Below are positions 39,864 to 48,649 of a DNA stretch of 48,669 nucleotides, piece by piece; the first letter of the stretch is position 1, and the number at the start of each line of letters is the position of its first letter. The notes below the pieces were generated by a model. It saw nothing but the letters and a program-made list of their open reading frames with translations. It ran no database searches and was not told the DNA's origin. This DNA is from Sporosarcina luteola (GTDB lineage Bacteria; Bacillota; Bacilli; Bacillales_A; Planococcaceae). Made by a program: the position numbers and the translations under genes. Location: assembly GCF_007991495.1 (NCBI RefSeq), contig NZ_BJYL01000042.1, forward strand, positions 1 to 48,669, written 5' to 3'.

Positions 39864-41150
39864 ATGCATAACGAACCATTGGCCTTTCGCATGCGGCCGA
39901 AAAATATCGATGAAATCGCGGGACAACAACATATTATCGGGAAAGACACAGCACTCTATCGAATGATTACAAAAGGGCATGTCCCTTCCATGTTACTGTA
40001 CGGCGAGCCAGGAATCGGCAAAACCTCCTTGGCCTACGCCATAGCGGGAACGAGCCAAATGCCCTTCATTGCATTGAATGCAACGGTTTCAGGTAAAAAA
40101 GACGTAGAGGAAGTAGTAGCTGAAGCAAGAATCACCGGGAAGGTTATCCTATTTCTTGATGAGATTCACCGATTCAATAAACTTCAGCAAGATACGCTCC
40201 TTCCACATGTCGAAAAAGGATCTATCGTACTGATTGGGGCAACGACTGAAAACCCATTCCATGACGTTAATCCTGCAATTAGATCCCGTTGCGGAGAAAT
40301 CCTGCAATTGAAACGTCTTGAAACCGAGGACCTTATTACATTGCTGAACAGGGCTTTGAATGATGAAGAGCGTGGTCTTGGAAAAACATCTATTAAAATG
40401 AATGATGCGCAAATACGTAAAATCGCTGAAGGCGTGAACGGAGACGCGAGAAAGGCTCTTACGCTTTTGGAGTCGATCATTTCTGCGAGTGATGAAGAGG
40501 ATGGAACGATAACTGTTGAAGATTGGCTCATCGATAATCTGATTGGTCGAATCGGGCTTGTTGGTGATAAAAAAGGGTCCCATCATTATAATCTGTTGTC
40601 CGCCCTACAAAAGTCAGTGCGCGGCAGTGATGTCAACGCCGCCATTTTCTATTTAGCAAATCTGTTGGAAACAGGTGACCTCGTTGCGGTATCACGGCGT
40701 TTGCTCGTCATGGCATACGAAGACATCGGGTTAGCTTCCCCTGAAGTCGGTCCTCATGTGCTTGCAGCTACAGAAGCCGCCGTCCGGTTAGGGATGCCGG
40801 AAGCCCGTATACCATTGGCGAATGCCGTCATTGAAATGTGCCTTGCTTCGAAGTCGAATTCTGCATATAAAGCACTTGATGCTGCTATAAGGGCAATTAA
40901 TGATGGAAAAACTGGGGACATCCCTCTTCATCTTCGGGACACGCATTATGCTGGGGCTGCGGAGCTTGGACATGGAGGATACCAATACCCCCATGATACC
41001 CCTATCGGTTCTTTCGGGGGCTGGGTCAATCAACAATATTTACCCGATAAAATAAAGGACATTGAGTTTTACGAACCGGTACTAGCAGGTGATGAGAAGA
41101 AATTGGCAGGCATTTATGAGCGGTTGAAGGAATTCAAGAAAAATAAATGA
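39864..41150 (+). CDS. rarA: Replication-associated recombination ATPase RarA
   Basis: AAA+ protein of the clamp-loader group (YrvN/MgsA) acting at stalled forks. It has 428 aa. Walker A is YGEPGIGKTSLAYAIAG, Walker B is VILFLDEIHRFNK, sensor 1 is LIGATTENPFHDV, and the C-terminal tetramerisation part is long (GVNGDARKALTLLE; QYPHDTPIGSFGGW). The ATG at 39864 has GGGGGAG upstream. Plus strand, divergent from cymR. Confidence 0.95.
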   Translation: MHNEPLAFRMRPKNIDEIAGQQHIIGKDTALYRMITKGHVPSMLLYGEPGIGKTSLAYAIAGTSQMPFIALNATVSGKKDVEEVVAEARITGKVILFLDEIHRFNKLQQDTLLPHVEKGSIVLIGATTENPFHDVNPAIRSRCGEILQLKRLETEDLITLLNRALNDEERGLGKTSIKMNDAQIRKIAEGVNGDARKALTLLESIISASDEEDGTITVEDWLIDNLIGRIGLVGDKKGSHHYNLLSALQKSVRGSDVNAAIFYLANLLETGDLVAVSRRLLVMAYEDIGLASPEVGPHVLAATEAAVRLGMPEARIPLANAVIEMCLASKSNSAYKALDAAIRAINDGKTGDIPLHLRDTHYAGAAELGHGGYQYPHDTPIGSFGGWVNQQYLPDKIKDIEFYEPVLAGDEKKLAGIYERLKEFKKNK

Positions 41151-41158
41151 TAGCTACT

Positions 41159-41198
41159 AAAAGCACTTCCCTCATTTTTTGAAGGAAGTGCTTTTGTT
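41159..41198. terminator. Terminator between rarA and cheV
   Basis: Twelve-base stem AAAAGCACTTCC / GGAAGTGCTTTT followed by TGTTTC on the plus strand, 9 bases after the rarA stop. It may also serve cheV from the other side through the AAAA run. Confidence 0.88.
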
Positions 41199-41318
41199 TC
41201 ATCCAGCTCCGGGCGCCAGAGGCTCGGGGTCATAAGTCAAAGCTACTGCGTGGTAAAGAACACCACTTCGTATCTTTGTCTTATGCCTGTCGCCTCTAGG
41301 CAGGCGCCCTTCGCTTTT
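41198..41318 (+). repeat. Repeat family 2, full-length palindromic copy
   Basis: A long imperfect hairpin directly after the rarA terminator. Paired blocks, outside to inside: GGCGCC / GGCGCC (41212-41217 and 41303-41308), AGAGGC / GCCTCT, ATAAGTCAAAG / CTTTGTCTTAT, and GTGGT / ACCAC. The loop is about AAAGAAC. It has no coding potential. Similar elements are, from memory, frequent in Planococcaceae genomes; I know of no assigned function. Confidence 0.85.
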
Positions 41319-41320
41319 GG

Positions 41321-41352
41321 TTCATCCAGCTCCGGGCGTCCTTCGCTTTTGT
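41321..41352 (+). repeat. Repeat family 2, 'solo' copy next to the full one
   Basis: Carries the head of the preceding element (TTCATCCAGCTCCGGGCG) joined directly to its tail (CCTTCGCTTTTG). The hairpin interior is absent. The join is at the GGCGCC sequence that bounds the interior in the full copy. It lies immediately after the full copy and 4 bases from the cheV stop. Confidence 0.8.
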
Positions 41353-41355
41353 TTT

Positions 41356-42261
41356 TTATAGTATATGCTGATCCATTTTCAAGACAAGTTCCGCGATTTC
41401 TGGTTTGCTTACTTGATCATTCGCACCTACGCTTATTCCTTTATGCATTAGTTCATCAGTAATAAGGGAAGAGAAGATGATGATTGGCAGCATAGCCAGG
41501 TCATTATTCGCACGGATACGTTTTGTTAAATGATGACCGTCCATTTGCGGCATTTCAATGTCTGTAATGATAAGTTGGACTTCATCTGTTACTTTTCCAC
41601 CAGTTGCAGCGATGCTTTCCAAATACCCTAAAGCATCCTTGCCGTTTTCAAAAAACTCGATGTTCCCGTAACCAGCTTCGGATAATGTATCATTCAATAA
41701 TTTTCGAAGTAATGGTGAATCTTCCGCAATGAGTATCTTTTTGTCGGATCTTTCACGAATTCCAAGCTTTTTCACTGCTTCCACCCGAATCCCGCTATCA
41801 GGATTGATTTCAAGGACAATCTTTTCAAAATCAAGTAGAAGAAGCATATCTTTTTCTCGTTTAATGACTCCGATAATTTGTGAAGTGTCGCCAGAGTAAA
41901 GGTCGGAAGGCTTTTCAATCTTATCCCATGATACTCGATGTATTTGTAGAACTTCATGGACATGGAATACGACTTCTTGCTTATTAAAAGCTGCAACGAT
42001 GTACTTTCCTTCATTCTTGCCGATCGTTTGTGGCAAGCCCATCACTTTTTCCATGTTGATGACTGGCAGGACTTCACCACGCAGTTGGATAATCCCTTCG
42101 ATGGAAGGATGTGCATGTGGGATGATTGTGAGCGGTGTCGGCATGATGATTTCTTTCACTTTGATGACATTGATGCCGTAACGGTTGTTCCCCATTTCAA
42201 ATTCGACAATTTCCAATTCGTTTGTTCCACTTTCCAGCAATATACCACTCTTTGTTTGCAT
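41356..42261 (-). CDS. cheV: Chemotaxis coupling protein CheV
   Basis: CheW-like coupling domain fused to a response-regulator receiver; couples chemoreceptors to CheA and helps adaptation. It has 301 aa. The CheW part covers about 1-155 (EFEMGNNRYGINVIKVKEII, IQLRGEVLPVINMEKVMGLP). The receiver covers about 170-295 with KILIAEDSPLLRKLL, the phospho-acceptor Asp in LIITDIEMPQMDG, and Lys in QVSKPEI. No other chemotaxis gene is nearby, and cheV is elsewhere in B. subtilis, so this is an orphan placement. It has its own promoter and is bounded by terminators. Confidence 0.95.
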   Translation of the reverse strand: MQTKSGILLESGTNELEIVEFEMGNNRYGINVIKVKEIIMPTPLTIIPHAHPSIEGIIQLRGEVLPVINMEKVMGLPQTIGKNEGKYIVAAFNKQEVVFHVHEVLQIHRVSWDKIEKPSDLYSGDTSQIIGVIKREKDMLLLLDFEKIVLEINPDSGIRVEAVKKLGIRERSDKKILIAEDSPLLRKLLNDTLSEAGYGNIEFFENGKDALGYLESIAATGGKVTDEVQLIITDIEMPQMDGHHLTKRIRANNDLAMLPIIIFSSLITDELMHKGISVGANDQVSKPEIAELVLKMDQHIL

Positions 42262-42355
42262 TTAATTCCAATCCTCTCTCGCTATATATATCGTTTTTAC
42301 GGAGTTTATTTATATTTATAATTCGTTTGTTCTATGAGCAATGACCCATAAGCTG

Positions 42356-42384
42356 ATTGTATCAGTTTCTATTTACTTGAACAA
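42356..42384 (-). promoter_or_regulatory. cheV promoter (sigma-A type)
   Basis: TTGTTC, 17 bases, TACAAT on the minus strand, with TG one base before the -10. It is about 95 bases upstream of the cheV start. There is no sigma-D-like motif visible. Confidence 0.6.
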
Positions 42385-42402
42385 TATTTATTTATAAATC
42401 TA

Positions 42403-42442
42403 TAAAAAAGCTGTTTCCCTGTTTTGTTAGGGAAACAGCTTT
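42403..42442. terminator. Terminator after tcdA
   Basis: AAAGCTGTTTCCCT / AGGGAAACAGCTTT long perfect stem, with TTTTTT on the minus strand and TTCTATTATTTTTT on the plus strand. It lies 4 bases from the tcdA stop. Confidence 0.9.
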
Positions 42443-42445
42443 CTA

Positions 42446-43213
42446 TTATTTTTTGTCTTTTACTCGTTCAATTGGAATGTCTCTTACGATATCGTTAAGT
42501 ACCCAGCTTGCGCATACAAGGCCCGCGACGGATGGGACGTATGAATTTGAGGCGGGTGGCATTTTTGCTTTTCGGATTTGTGCGTCTGGATTCCCTACTG
42601 TATCGACGACGTCTTCACGGATGACAATCGGGCTTTCATCTGAAAACACGACTGGAACGCCTTTTTTAATTCCTTCTTTTTTCAATCGCAACCTAATTAC
42701 TTTTGCAATCGGATCTGTATGTGTTTTTGAAATATCCGCTATTTGGAAACGGGTCGGATCGAGTTTATTTGCAGCACCCATGCTGGAAATGATTTTAATG
42801 CCTCTGGAAACACATTCTTTAATCAGGTGAATTTTGTAACTGATTGTATCGGATGCATCAATAATATAGTCAGGATTATAACTGAAAATTTCTTCGTACG
42901 TCTCTTCCGTATAGAACATATGAAGACTGATCACTTCACAGTCTTTGTTGACATCAGCAATCCGCTCTTCCATTACTTCCACTTTTGAACGTCCGATTGT
43001 TGAAAGACTTGCTACGAGCTGCCGATTGATGTTTGTTATATCGACTGTGTCTTTATCGATAAGAATTATTCTGCCAACGCCGCTTCGAGCACATGCTTCT
43101 GCAGCAAATGAACCGACACCGCCAACACCTAGTATAACTACGGTAGTCTGGCGCATCCGTTCAACGCCTTCTTTGCCGATAGCTAATTCGTTTCGTGAAA
43201 ATTGGTGCAACAA
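42446..43213 (-). CDS. tcdA: tRNA threonylcarbamoyladenosine dehydratase TcdA
   Basis: E1-like enzyme (YrvM) that cyclises t6A37 to ct6A37 using ATP. It has 255 aa. The adenylation motif is VILGVGGVGSFAAEACARSG, followed by IILIDKDTVDITNINRQ, the DASDTISYKIHL Asp, and VVFSDESPIV. The start is a TTG at 43213 (LHQFSRNELAIGKEG follows), with AAGGGCGG upstream; the open frame extends further, to an ATG at 43246. Together with mtaB at the other end of the window, two enzymes act on t6A37. Confidence 0.93.
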   Translation of the reverse strand: MLHQFSRNELAIGKEGVERMRQTTVVILGVGGVGSFAAEACARSGVGRIILIDKDTVDITNINRQLVASLSTIGRSKVEVMEERIADVNKDCEVISLHMFYTEETYEEIFSYNPDYIIDASDTISYKIHLIKECVSRGIKIISSMGAANKLDPTRFQIADISKTHTDPIAKVIRLRLKKEGIKKGVPVVFSDESPIVIREDVVDTVGNPDAQIRKAKMPPASNSYVPSVAGLVCASWVLNDIVRDIPIERVKDKK

Positions 43214-43245
43214 TATGATTCCGCCCTTCTTATATAAGTCAATCA

Positions 43246-43277
43246 AAAACCCCTCCGCAAGTTCGCAAGAGGGGATT
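43246..43277 (-). terminator. Intrinsic terminator between the 6S RNA and tcdA
   Basis: CCCCTC / GAGGGG stem with an inner TTGCGAACTTGCG loop region, followed on the minus strand by TTTTT. It sits just before the tcdA ribosome-binding site and would stop read-through from aspS and 6S. Confidence 0.85.
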
Positions 43278-43300
43278 ATAGTTAACGAGATAATTGTGTT

Positions 43301-43497
43301 AAAAAAACAGGAACGAATCCCGACTGTGCCGTTTTTGAAGTATCGTTTTGAACCCGCACTCAGCAGGTGGGTGCCTTATCCATCTTTTCTGAAGTCCCTG
43401 ATAAGGGCATTCCATCCAACATAGAATAAAAACTCCCTACGATAATTATGTTCGGTCAAAACTGATTAACAAACAACGAACACTTCAGGATTCGTAT
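43301..43497 (-). ncRNA. bsrA: 6S RNA (6S-1, BsrA type)
   Basis: Non-coding RNA of about 195 bases between aspS and tcdA, the exact place of 6S-1 RNA in B. subtilis. The ends pair: ACGAATCC (43495-43488) with GGATTCGT (43320-43313). The 3' end runs into seven T residues. An internal GATAAGGCACC...CCTGCTG...GCGGGTTC segment forms the upper stem. A promoter lies just upstream. 6S RNA sequesters sigma-A RNA polymerase in stationary phase. The call rests on synteny and fold, without a covariance-model search. Confidence 0.82.
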
Positions 43498-43504
43498 TAC
43501 TAGT

Positions 43505-43533
43505 ATCCTACCACACATCGGAAATGAGTACAA
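43505..43533 (-). promoter_or_regulatory. Promoter of the 6S RNA
   Basis: TTGTAC (43533-43528), 17 bases, TAGGAT (43510-43505) on the minus strand. The expected start near 43498 matches the base of the 6S closing stem. Confidence 0.65.
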
Positions 43534-43588
43534 CGATTTTACATCGCCAATTTATTACAAGCTTCAAAGAAATGCTTGTCCTTCCTTC

Positions 43589-45355
43589 TTATTTCGACTG
43601 GATGGATATGCCTAATTCGGTTAGTTGGGCAGCATCTACAGTGCTTGGAGCTTCCGTCAACAGGTCGCTTGCACTTGCAGTCTTCGGAAAAGCGATTGTA
43701 TCGCGTAAATTTGTCGAACCGGATAATAACATGACGATTCGGTCGAGACCAAATGCGATTCCGCCATGAGGAGGTGTTCCGTAATCGAAAGCATCCAATA
43801 GGAATCCGAACTGCTCTCTCGCCTGCTCTTCGGTGAAACCAAGCGCTTTGAACATCTTCTCCTGAATATCTCGCTTGTAAATCCGTAATGATCCACCGCC
43901 AAGTTCATAACCGTTTAAAACGAGGTCATATGCTTGAGCTTTGACGGAACTAGGATTGGATTCCAATTCGTCGACGTTAGCAGGCATTGTGAACGGGTGA
44001 TGTGCAGCATAGTAGCGCCCATCCTCTTCAGAGAATTCGAATAGCGGCCAATCTGTTACCCATAAGAAGTTGAACTGCGTTTCGTCAATGAGGTTCAAAT
44101 CTTTAGCTAGTTTCAAACGAAGTGCTCCAAGTGCATCTGCCACTACCGATTTTTTATCGGCTACGAATAACAGCAAGTCTCCCGCTTCAGCTTGAAGTGC
44201 ATTTATTAACGCATCTGCAGTCTCCCCTTCGAAAAACTTGGCGATTGGTCCTTTCAGCCCTTCAGCATCCACCTTCAACCACGCAAGCCCCTTAGCGCCA
44301 TAACGGCCGGCAAACTCCCCGAGTGCATCAATATCTTTTCGGGAGTAGTTATCTGCTGCACCTATTACGTTAATCGCCTTTACTTGTCCTCCTGACTCAA
44401 CTGCGCCCGCAAACACTTTGAATGAAGAGTCTTTGACGATTTCTGAGAGATCCTGTAATTCCATGCCGAAACGAGTATCCGGTTTATCAGAACCGAATCT
44501 TGCCATTGCCTCGTCATATGGCAAACGGTCGAATGGAATTTCAATATCGATTCCTTTAACATCCTTCATTACCTTTTTCATGAGTCGCTCGTTTAATTCG
44601 ATAATATCTTCAATTGACATGAAACTCATTTCCATATCGATTTGAGTAAATTCCGGTTGACGGTCTGCACGTAAGTCCTCGTCGCGGAAGCAACGTGCAA
44701 TTTGATAATATCTATCGAAACCGGACACCATCAGCATTTGCTTGAACAACTGCGGCGATTGCGGCAATGCGTAAAATTCTCCATCATTCACGCGGCTTGG
44801 AACGAGATAATCCCTTGCTCCTTCTGGTGTCGATTTTGTCAAAATCGGTGTTTCCACTTCTAGGAACCCCTCATCGTCAAGGAAATTACGTACTGTCTTC
44901 GTAATATCCGAACGCATTTTGAAAACGCGGGCAAGTTGCGGGCGGCGTAAATCCAAATAACGGTATTTCAATCTGATTTCCTCATTGACGTCTGTCTCGT
45001 CTTCAATGATGAAAGGCGGCGTTTTTGCTTCGTTGATAATTTTAATGTTTTCTACATGTATTTCAATTGAGCCTGTTTGGAGTTTGTCGTTTTTTTGCTT
45101 CTCTTCTCGTTCAACAACTTTCCCTTGAACTTCAATGACAAATTCACTTCTAATCGACTCAGCAATTTCAAGAGCTTCTTTTGAGAAGTCTGGATTGAAT
45201 ACGATTTGAACGATTCCAGCACGGTCCCGAAGGTCAATGAAAATAAGTCCTCCAAGGTCCCTTCTTTTTTGTACCCAGCCTTGTAAAGTAACAGTCTGTC
45301 CTATAATATCCTCTGTCAATTGCCCGCAATAATGTGTCCGTTGCATATTGTTCAT
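43589..45355 (-). CDS. aspS: Aspartyl-tRNA synthetase
   Basis: Class IIb synthetase, 588 aa. The N-terminal OB-fold anticodon-binding domain has [21 protein letters not shown]. Motif 2 is [18 protein letters not shown], the bacterial GAD insertion covers about residues 290-420, and motif 3 is [25 protein letters not shown] precedes the ATG. It follows hisS with a 9-base gap, so it is co-transcribed under the hisS T-box. Confidence 0.97.
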   Translation of the reverse strand: MNNMQRTHYCGQLTEDIIGQTVTLQGWVQKRRDLGGLIFIDLRDRAGIVQIVFNPDFSKEALEIAESIRSEFVIEVQGKVVEREEKQKNDKLQTGSIEIHVENIKIINEAKTPPFIIEDETDVNEEIRLKYRYLDLRRPQLARVFKMRSDITKTVRNFLDDEGFLEVETPILTKSTPEGARDYLVPSRVNDGEFYALPQSPQLFKQMLMVSGFDRYYQIARCFRDEDLRADRQPEFTQIDMEMSFMSIEDIIELNERLMKKVMKDVKGIDIEIPFDRLPYDEAMARFGSDKPDTRFGMELQDLSEIVKDSSFKVFAGAVESGGQVKAINVIGAADNYSRKDIDALGEFAGRYGAKGLAWLKVDAEGLKGPIAKFFEGETADALINALQAEAGDLLLFVADKKSVVADALGALRLKLAKDLNLIDETQFNFLWVTDWPLFEFSEEDGRYYAAHHPFTMPANVDELESNPSSVKAQAYDLVLNGYELGGGSLRIYKRDIQEKMFKALGFTEEQAREQFGFLLDAFDYGTPPHGGIAFGLDRIVMLLSGSTNLRDTIAFPKTASASDLLTEAPSTVDAAQLTELGISIQSK

Positions 45356-45364
45356 CTACCTTCC

Positions 45365-46636
45365 TTATTCCATCTGCTCTTTTATTTTTGCAATTAGGTT
45401 TGCATCTTCTACTTTTTCCTGTGTTCCTTCAGTCATGTTTTTCAACTGAACGACTTGTTCGTTTACTTCATCCTCGCCAATAATGATTACTATCTTTGCG
45501 TTGAAGCGGTCGGCTGATTTCATTTGCGCCTTCATTTTACGATCCATATAGTCCATGTCTGCACGGACGCCTGCGCTTCTAAGTTCATTCAATACGTTGA
45601 ACCCTTTCCGGTGTGCCGCCTCATCCAGCGTAACGATATAGACATCCAGTTCCGGACCTTGTTTAAACGATTTCCCTTCCGCTTCCAATGCCAGTAAAAG
45701 ACGCTCAATGCTCATCGCATAACCAATGCCAGGAGCCGAAGGACCACCGATTTCTTCTGCCAAACCATTATACCTGCCACCACCGCAAAGCGTCGTAATG
45801 GCACCAAATCCATCGGAAGTGCTCATGATTTCAAAAGCAGTGTGATTATAATAATCAAGGCCGCGCACTAAATTCGGATCGAGTTCGTATACGATGTCGA
45901 TTGCTGCCAAATAATTTTTCACTTGGTCGAAATACACTTTGGACTCCTCATTCAAATAGTCCGTCAATGACGGAGCAGTTGCCATTAAAGGATGTTCGCG
46001 GTCAACTTTGCAATCAAGGATACGAAGCGGATTTTTCTCTAATCTCGACTGGCAATCCTTACAAAGTTCTCCGATGCTCGGAGTGAAATGTGCAACGAGG
46101 GCTTCTCTGTGCGCATTTCGGGATTCGGCATCGCCAAGTGAATTCAGAACTAGCTTAATATCCTTCAATCCCGCACGCTTATACACTTCCATTGCGAGAG
46201 ATATCACTTCTGCGTCAATTGCAGGATCCGCACTGCCAATCGCTTCCACTCCGAATTGAACGAATTGACGATAGCGTCCGGCCTGTTGGCGCTCATATCG
46301 GAACATCGGGCCTTGGTAGTATAGCTTGACGGGCTGATCGGGATACCCGAACATTTTATTTTCGACGAATGAACGAACAACGGGAGCCGTCCCTTCCGGT
46401 CTTAGCGTCATGGATCGATTTCCACGATCCATAAATGTGTACATTTCTTTCGTTACGATATCGGTAGTATCCCCAACTGTTCGCTGAAACAATTCGGTCT
46501 GTTCGAAAATTGGTGTACGGATCTCTTTATAGCGGTAAATTTCGCACACTTCCCGAAGAATCGATTCAACTTGCTGCCACTTCCATGATTCGGACGGTAG
46601 AATATCTTGCGTCCCTCTTGGTACTTTAAAACTCAT
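45365..46636 (-). CDS. hisS: Histidyl-tRNA synthetase
   Basis: Class II synthetase, 423 aa. It begins [20 protein letters not shown]. Motif 2 is [19 protein letters not shown]. The histidine-A motif is [16 protein letters not shown], motif 3 is [16 protein letters not shown], and an anticodon-binding domain closes the C terminus. Preceded by a T-box leader (46678-46935) and a sigma-A promoter, as in B. subtilis hisS-aspS. Confidence 0.97.
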   Translation of the reverse strand: MSFKVPRGTQDILPSESWKWQQVESILREVCEIYRYKEIRTPIFEQTELFQRTVGDTTDIVTKEMYTFMDRGNRSMTLRPEGTAPVVRSFVENKMFGYPDQPVKLYYQGPMFRYERQQAGRYRQFVQFGVEAIGSADPAIDAEVISLAMEVYKRAGLKDIKLVLNSLGDAESRNAHREALVAHFTPSIGELCKDCQSRLEKNPLRILDCKVDREHPLMATAPSLTDYLNEESKVYFDQVKNYLAAIDIVYELDPNLVRGLDYYNHTAFEIMSTSDGFGAITTLCGGGRYNGLAEEIGGPSAPGIGYAMSIERLLLALEAEGKSFKQGPELDVYIVTLDEAAHRKGFNVLNELRSAGVRADMDYMDRKMKAQMKSADRFNAKIVIIIGEDEVNEQVVQLKNMTEGTQEKVEDANLIAKIKEQME

Positions 46637-46677
46637 TTGACAAACCCCTTCCGTCCTATTATCAGACCGAAGAAGCT

Positions 46678-46935
46678 AAAAAAAGCCCCCATCCCTTGTT
46701 TGCACAAGGGACGAGAGCTATTGTCAGCTTCCGCGGTTCCACCCAAATTGGCATAAGAAAAATGCCCACTCGTATCCGGATAACGGCCGGTTCCGTCCGC
46801 GCCTACTGAAAAGAATTGTTCAGCACGGAGCCTCGATGGTGTTTTTCACTATATTCGCCTGTAGGGAGGATTTCAGCCACGTCCACCCCTCTCTTGTCAG
46901 CCCGACATACAGCTACTTTCCATGTCATCAGCAAT
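46678..46935 (-). ncRNA. T-box riboswitch leader of hisS-aspS
   Basis: The T-box motif GGGTGGAACCGCGG is at 46744-46731 on the minus strand. The terminator GCTCTCGTCCCTTGT / ACAAGGGATGGGGGC with seven T residues is at 46718-46678. Stem I starts near GATGACATGGAAAGTA (about 46931) and closes with CATC right after a CAC triplet at 46841-46839, the expected specifier codon for His. Uncharged tRNA-His would switch on both hisS and aspS. Confidence 0.93.
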
Positions 46936-46950
46936 TACTACTTTTGAATT

Positions 46951-47002
46951 AAGTTAAACTTGAAATGAAGTTAAGTAACACTTGATTTGAAGTTAAGTTA
47001 AA
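46951..47002 (+). repeat. Tandem ~20-bp repeats in the hisS leader
   Basis: Three imperfect direct repeats of the theme TTTGAAGTTAAGTTAAAC between the hisS -10 and the T-box Stem I. They read as CTTTTGAATTAAGTTAAA, CTTGAAATGAAGTTAAGTAA and CACTTGATTTGAAGTTAAGT on the plus strand. Together they form about 50 bases of the untranslated leader. No known hisS T-box part accounts for them. Confidence 0.65.
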
Positions 47003-47006
47003 CATA

Positions 47007-47035
47007 ATCTTAATCATTCCCCAACAAAGTGTCAA
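47007..47035 (-). promoter_or_regulatory. Sigma-A promoter of hisS-aspS
   Basis: TTGACA (47035-47030), 17 bases, TAAGAT (47012-47007) on the minus strand, about 75 bases upstream of T-box Stem I. Confidence 0.85.
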
Positions 47036-47104
47036 CCTTTTTCATTTCCATATGGTTTTTTCCATGGAAAACTTCTACAATGGAAAATAAGGGAGAGTGA
47101 TAGT

Positions 47105-48640
47105 TTGTCGAAAGTAAGCAAGTGGATTCTAGCATTCATCCTAACTGCATCCATCTTCTGCGATATGACGATAATTTCCGCAAAGGGCGAAACAGTTATC
47201 ATCAATACGAAGTCACTCAATGTCCGTTCAGGTCCAGGGCTTACTTATCCTGTGACAGGTTCAATGAAAATGGGTGAGCAGGCGGAGGTCTTGTCTTCGT
47301 CGGGAGACTGGCACGAAGTTAAAGTTGGGACAAGCACCGGATGGATCGCTTCATGGCTAGTAGTGAACGAAGGGGCAAAGGAGATTGTCAATACGACAGC
47401 AGTTTCGAAAGTGAATGCCTTGAATATCCGGACGGAACCTTCATTAAGTTCAGCTGTGATCGGGCAGTTAAATGCCGGGGAAGCGTTTGAAATAATCGGC
47501 AGAAATGGTGAATGGGCTTCCATCAATAAAAATGGGAAAGATGGTTGGGTACATACCGATTATATTTCAGAAGTATCACAGACTGATGAAGGACAACCGG
47601 AGATGGAAGTACAAACGGAAGATGTGAAAGTCGACCAGTTCACCGTTTCAGTGGATGCACTCAATGTCCGAAAAGGACCTGATCTTACTTCAAAGAAAGT
47701 CGACATGGTACGTAAAGGAGAATCCTTTCATGTCGAGGAAGTTGATGGAAACTGGATCCGCATTTCATTAGGAAAGAAGAAAAACGGGTGGGTATACAGC
47801 TTCCATGGCACACTCGGAACGGCAGCTGCAAAAGAATCAAAAACGTCTACAAGCAATAAGAAAGTCACGGTACTGACAAACGGCACGAATATCCGCTCTT
47901 CCGCGACAACTTCTTCTGATATCGTTTCACGGGTAAATGCAGGTGAAAAACTATCAGTTATCGGGGAAGAAGGCGAATGGTTCAATGTATCTTTGCCTTC
48001 AGGAGAATCAGCATTCATCGCAAAATGGGTTGTTTCAACCGGCGAAGTTGCACAAGCCTCATCAAGCGAACGTAAGAAAACACCTAGAGCTGCCGGGACA
48101 TTAAAAGGCCTTACAATTATAGTAGACGCGGGTCATGGCGGAAATGACCGGGGAACGACGGGGACTAAAGGAACCGATGAAAAAATCCTTACTTTGATGA
48201 CTGCTGAATTATTGGCGGCTAAGCTGAAAGCTGCGGGGGCCGATGTTGTGATGACACGTGATTCCGACACATATATCTCATTGCGCAAACGAGTAGCGAT
48301 CAGCCAACAGTCAGATGCAGATGCTTTTGTCAGTTTACATTATGATGCCAATCCTGACAGTTCCATTACTGGATTTACAACGTATTATACTCATGGAAAT
48401 CAGAAGTCATTGGCCACGTCTATTAATGACGGACTGGCCTCCACGATTAGCCTGCGTAATCGCGGCGCACAACCAGCCAATTTTTTAGTCCTGCGAGAAA
48501 ATAGAAAGAATTCCATCTTGGTTGAACTTGGATTTTTATCAAATCCTTCCGAAGAGCGAATTCTCACAACTGAAATGTTTCGTGAACAAGCAACACACGG
48601 AATTTATCAAGGTTTGCTCGAATATTTTGATGCAAATTAA
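47105..48640 (+). CDS. N-acetylmuramoyl-L-alanine amidase with four SH3b domains (YrvJ/LytH-like)
   Basis: Secreted cell-wall hydrolase, 511 aa. A signal peptide covers about 1-27 (WILAFILTASIFCDMTIISA). Four bacterial SH3 domains follow, each with a LNVRSGPGLT-like or NIRSSATTSS start and a GWI or GWV end, at about 30-90, 95-155, 175-235 and 250-310. The C-terminal amidase_3 domain has IVDAGHGGNDRG, the Glu of DEKILTL, SLHYDANPD and LVELGFLSNPSEE, supplying the zinc His, Glu, His and the catalytic Glu. The TTG at 47105 has GGGAGAGTGA upstream. Divergent from hisS; S. aureus lytH and B. subtilis yrvJ lie beside hisS too. Confidence 0.93.
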   Translation: MSKVSKWILAFILTASIFCDMTIISAKGETVIINTKSLNVRSGPGLTYPVTGSMKMGEQAEVLSSSGDWHEVKVGTSTGWIASWLVVNEGAKEIVNTTAVSKVNALNIRTEPSLSSAVIGQLNAGEAFEIIGRNGEWASINKNGKDGWVHTDYISEVSQTDEGQPEMEVQTEDVKVDQFTVSVDALNVRKGPDLTSKKVDMVRKGESFHVEEVDGNWIRISLGKKKNGWVYSFHGTLGTAAAKESKTSTSNKKVTVLTNGTNIRSSATTSSDIVSRVNAGEKLSVIGEEGEWFNVSLPSGESAFIAKWVVSTGEVAQASSSERKKTPRAAGTLKGLTIIVDAGHGGNDRGTTGTKGTDEKILTLMTAELLAAKLKAAGADVVMTRDSDTYISLRKRVAISQQSDADAFVSLHYDANPDSSITGFTTYYTHGNQKSLATSINDGLASTISLRNRGAQPANFLVLRENRKNSILVELGFLSNPSEERILTTEMFREQATHGIYQGLLEYFDAN

Positions 48641-48649
48641 CGTGGAATT

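Noticed and set aside
46951..47002. CRISPR-like array
   Set aside because: Repeats are directly adjacent, degenerate and without spacers; no cas genes are in the window.
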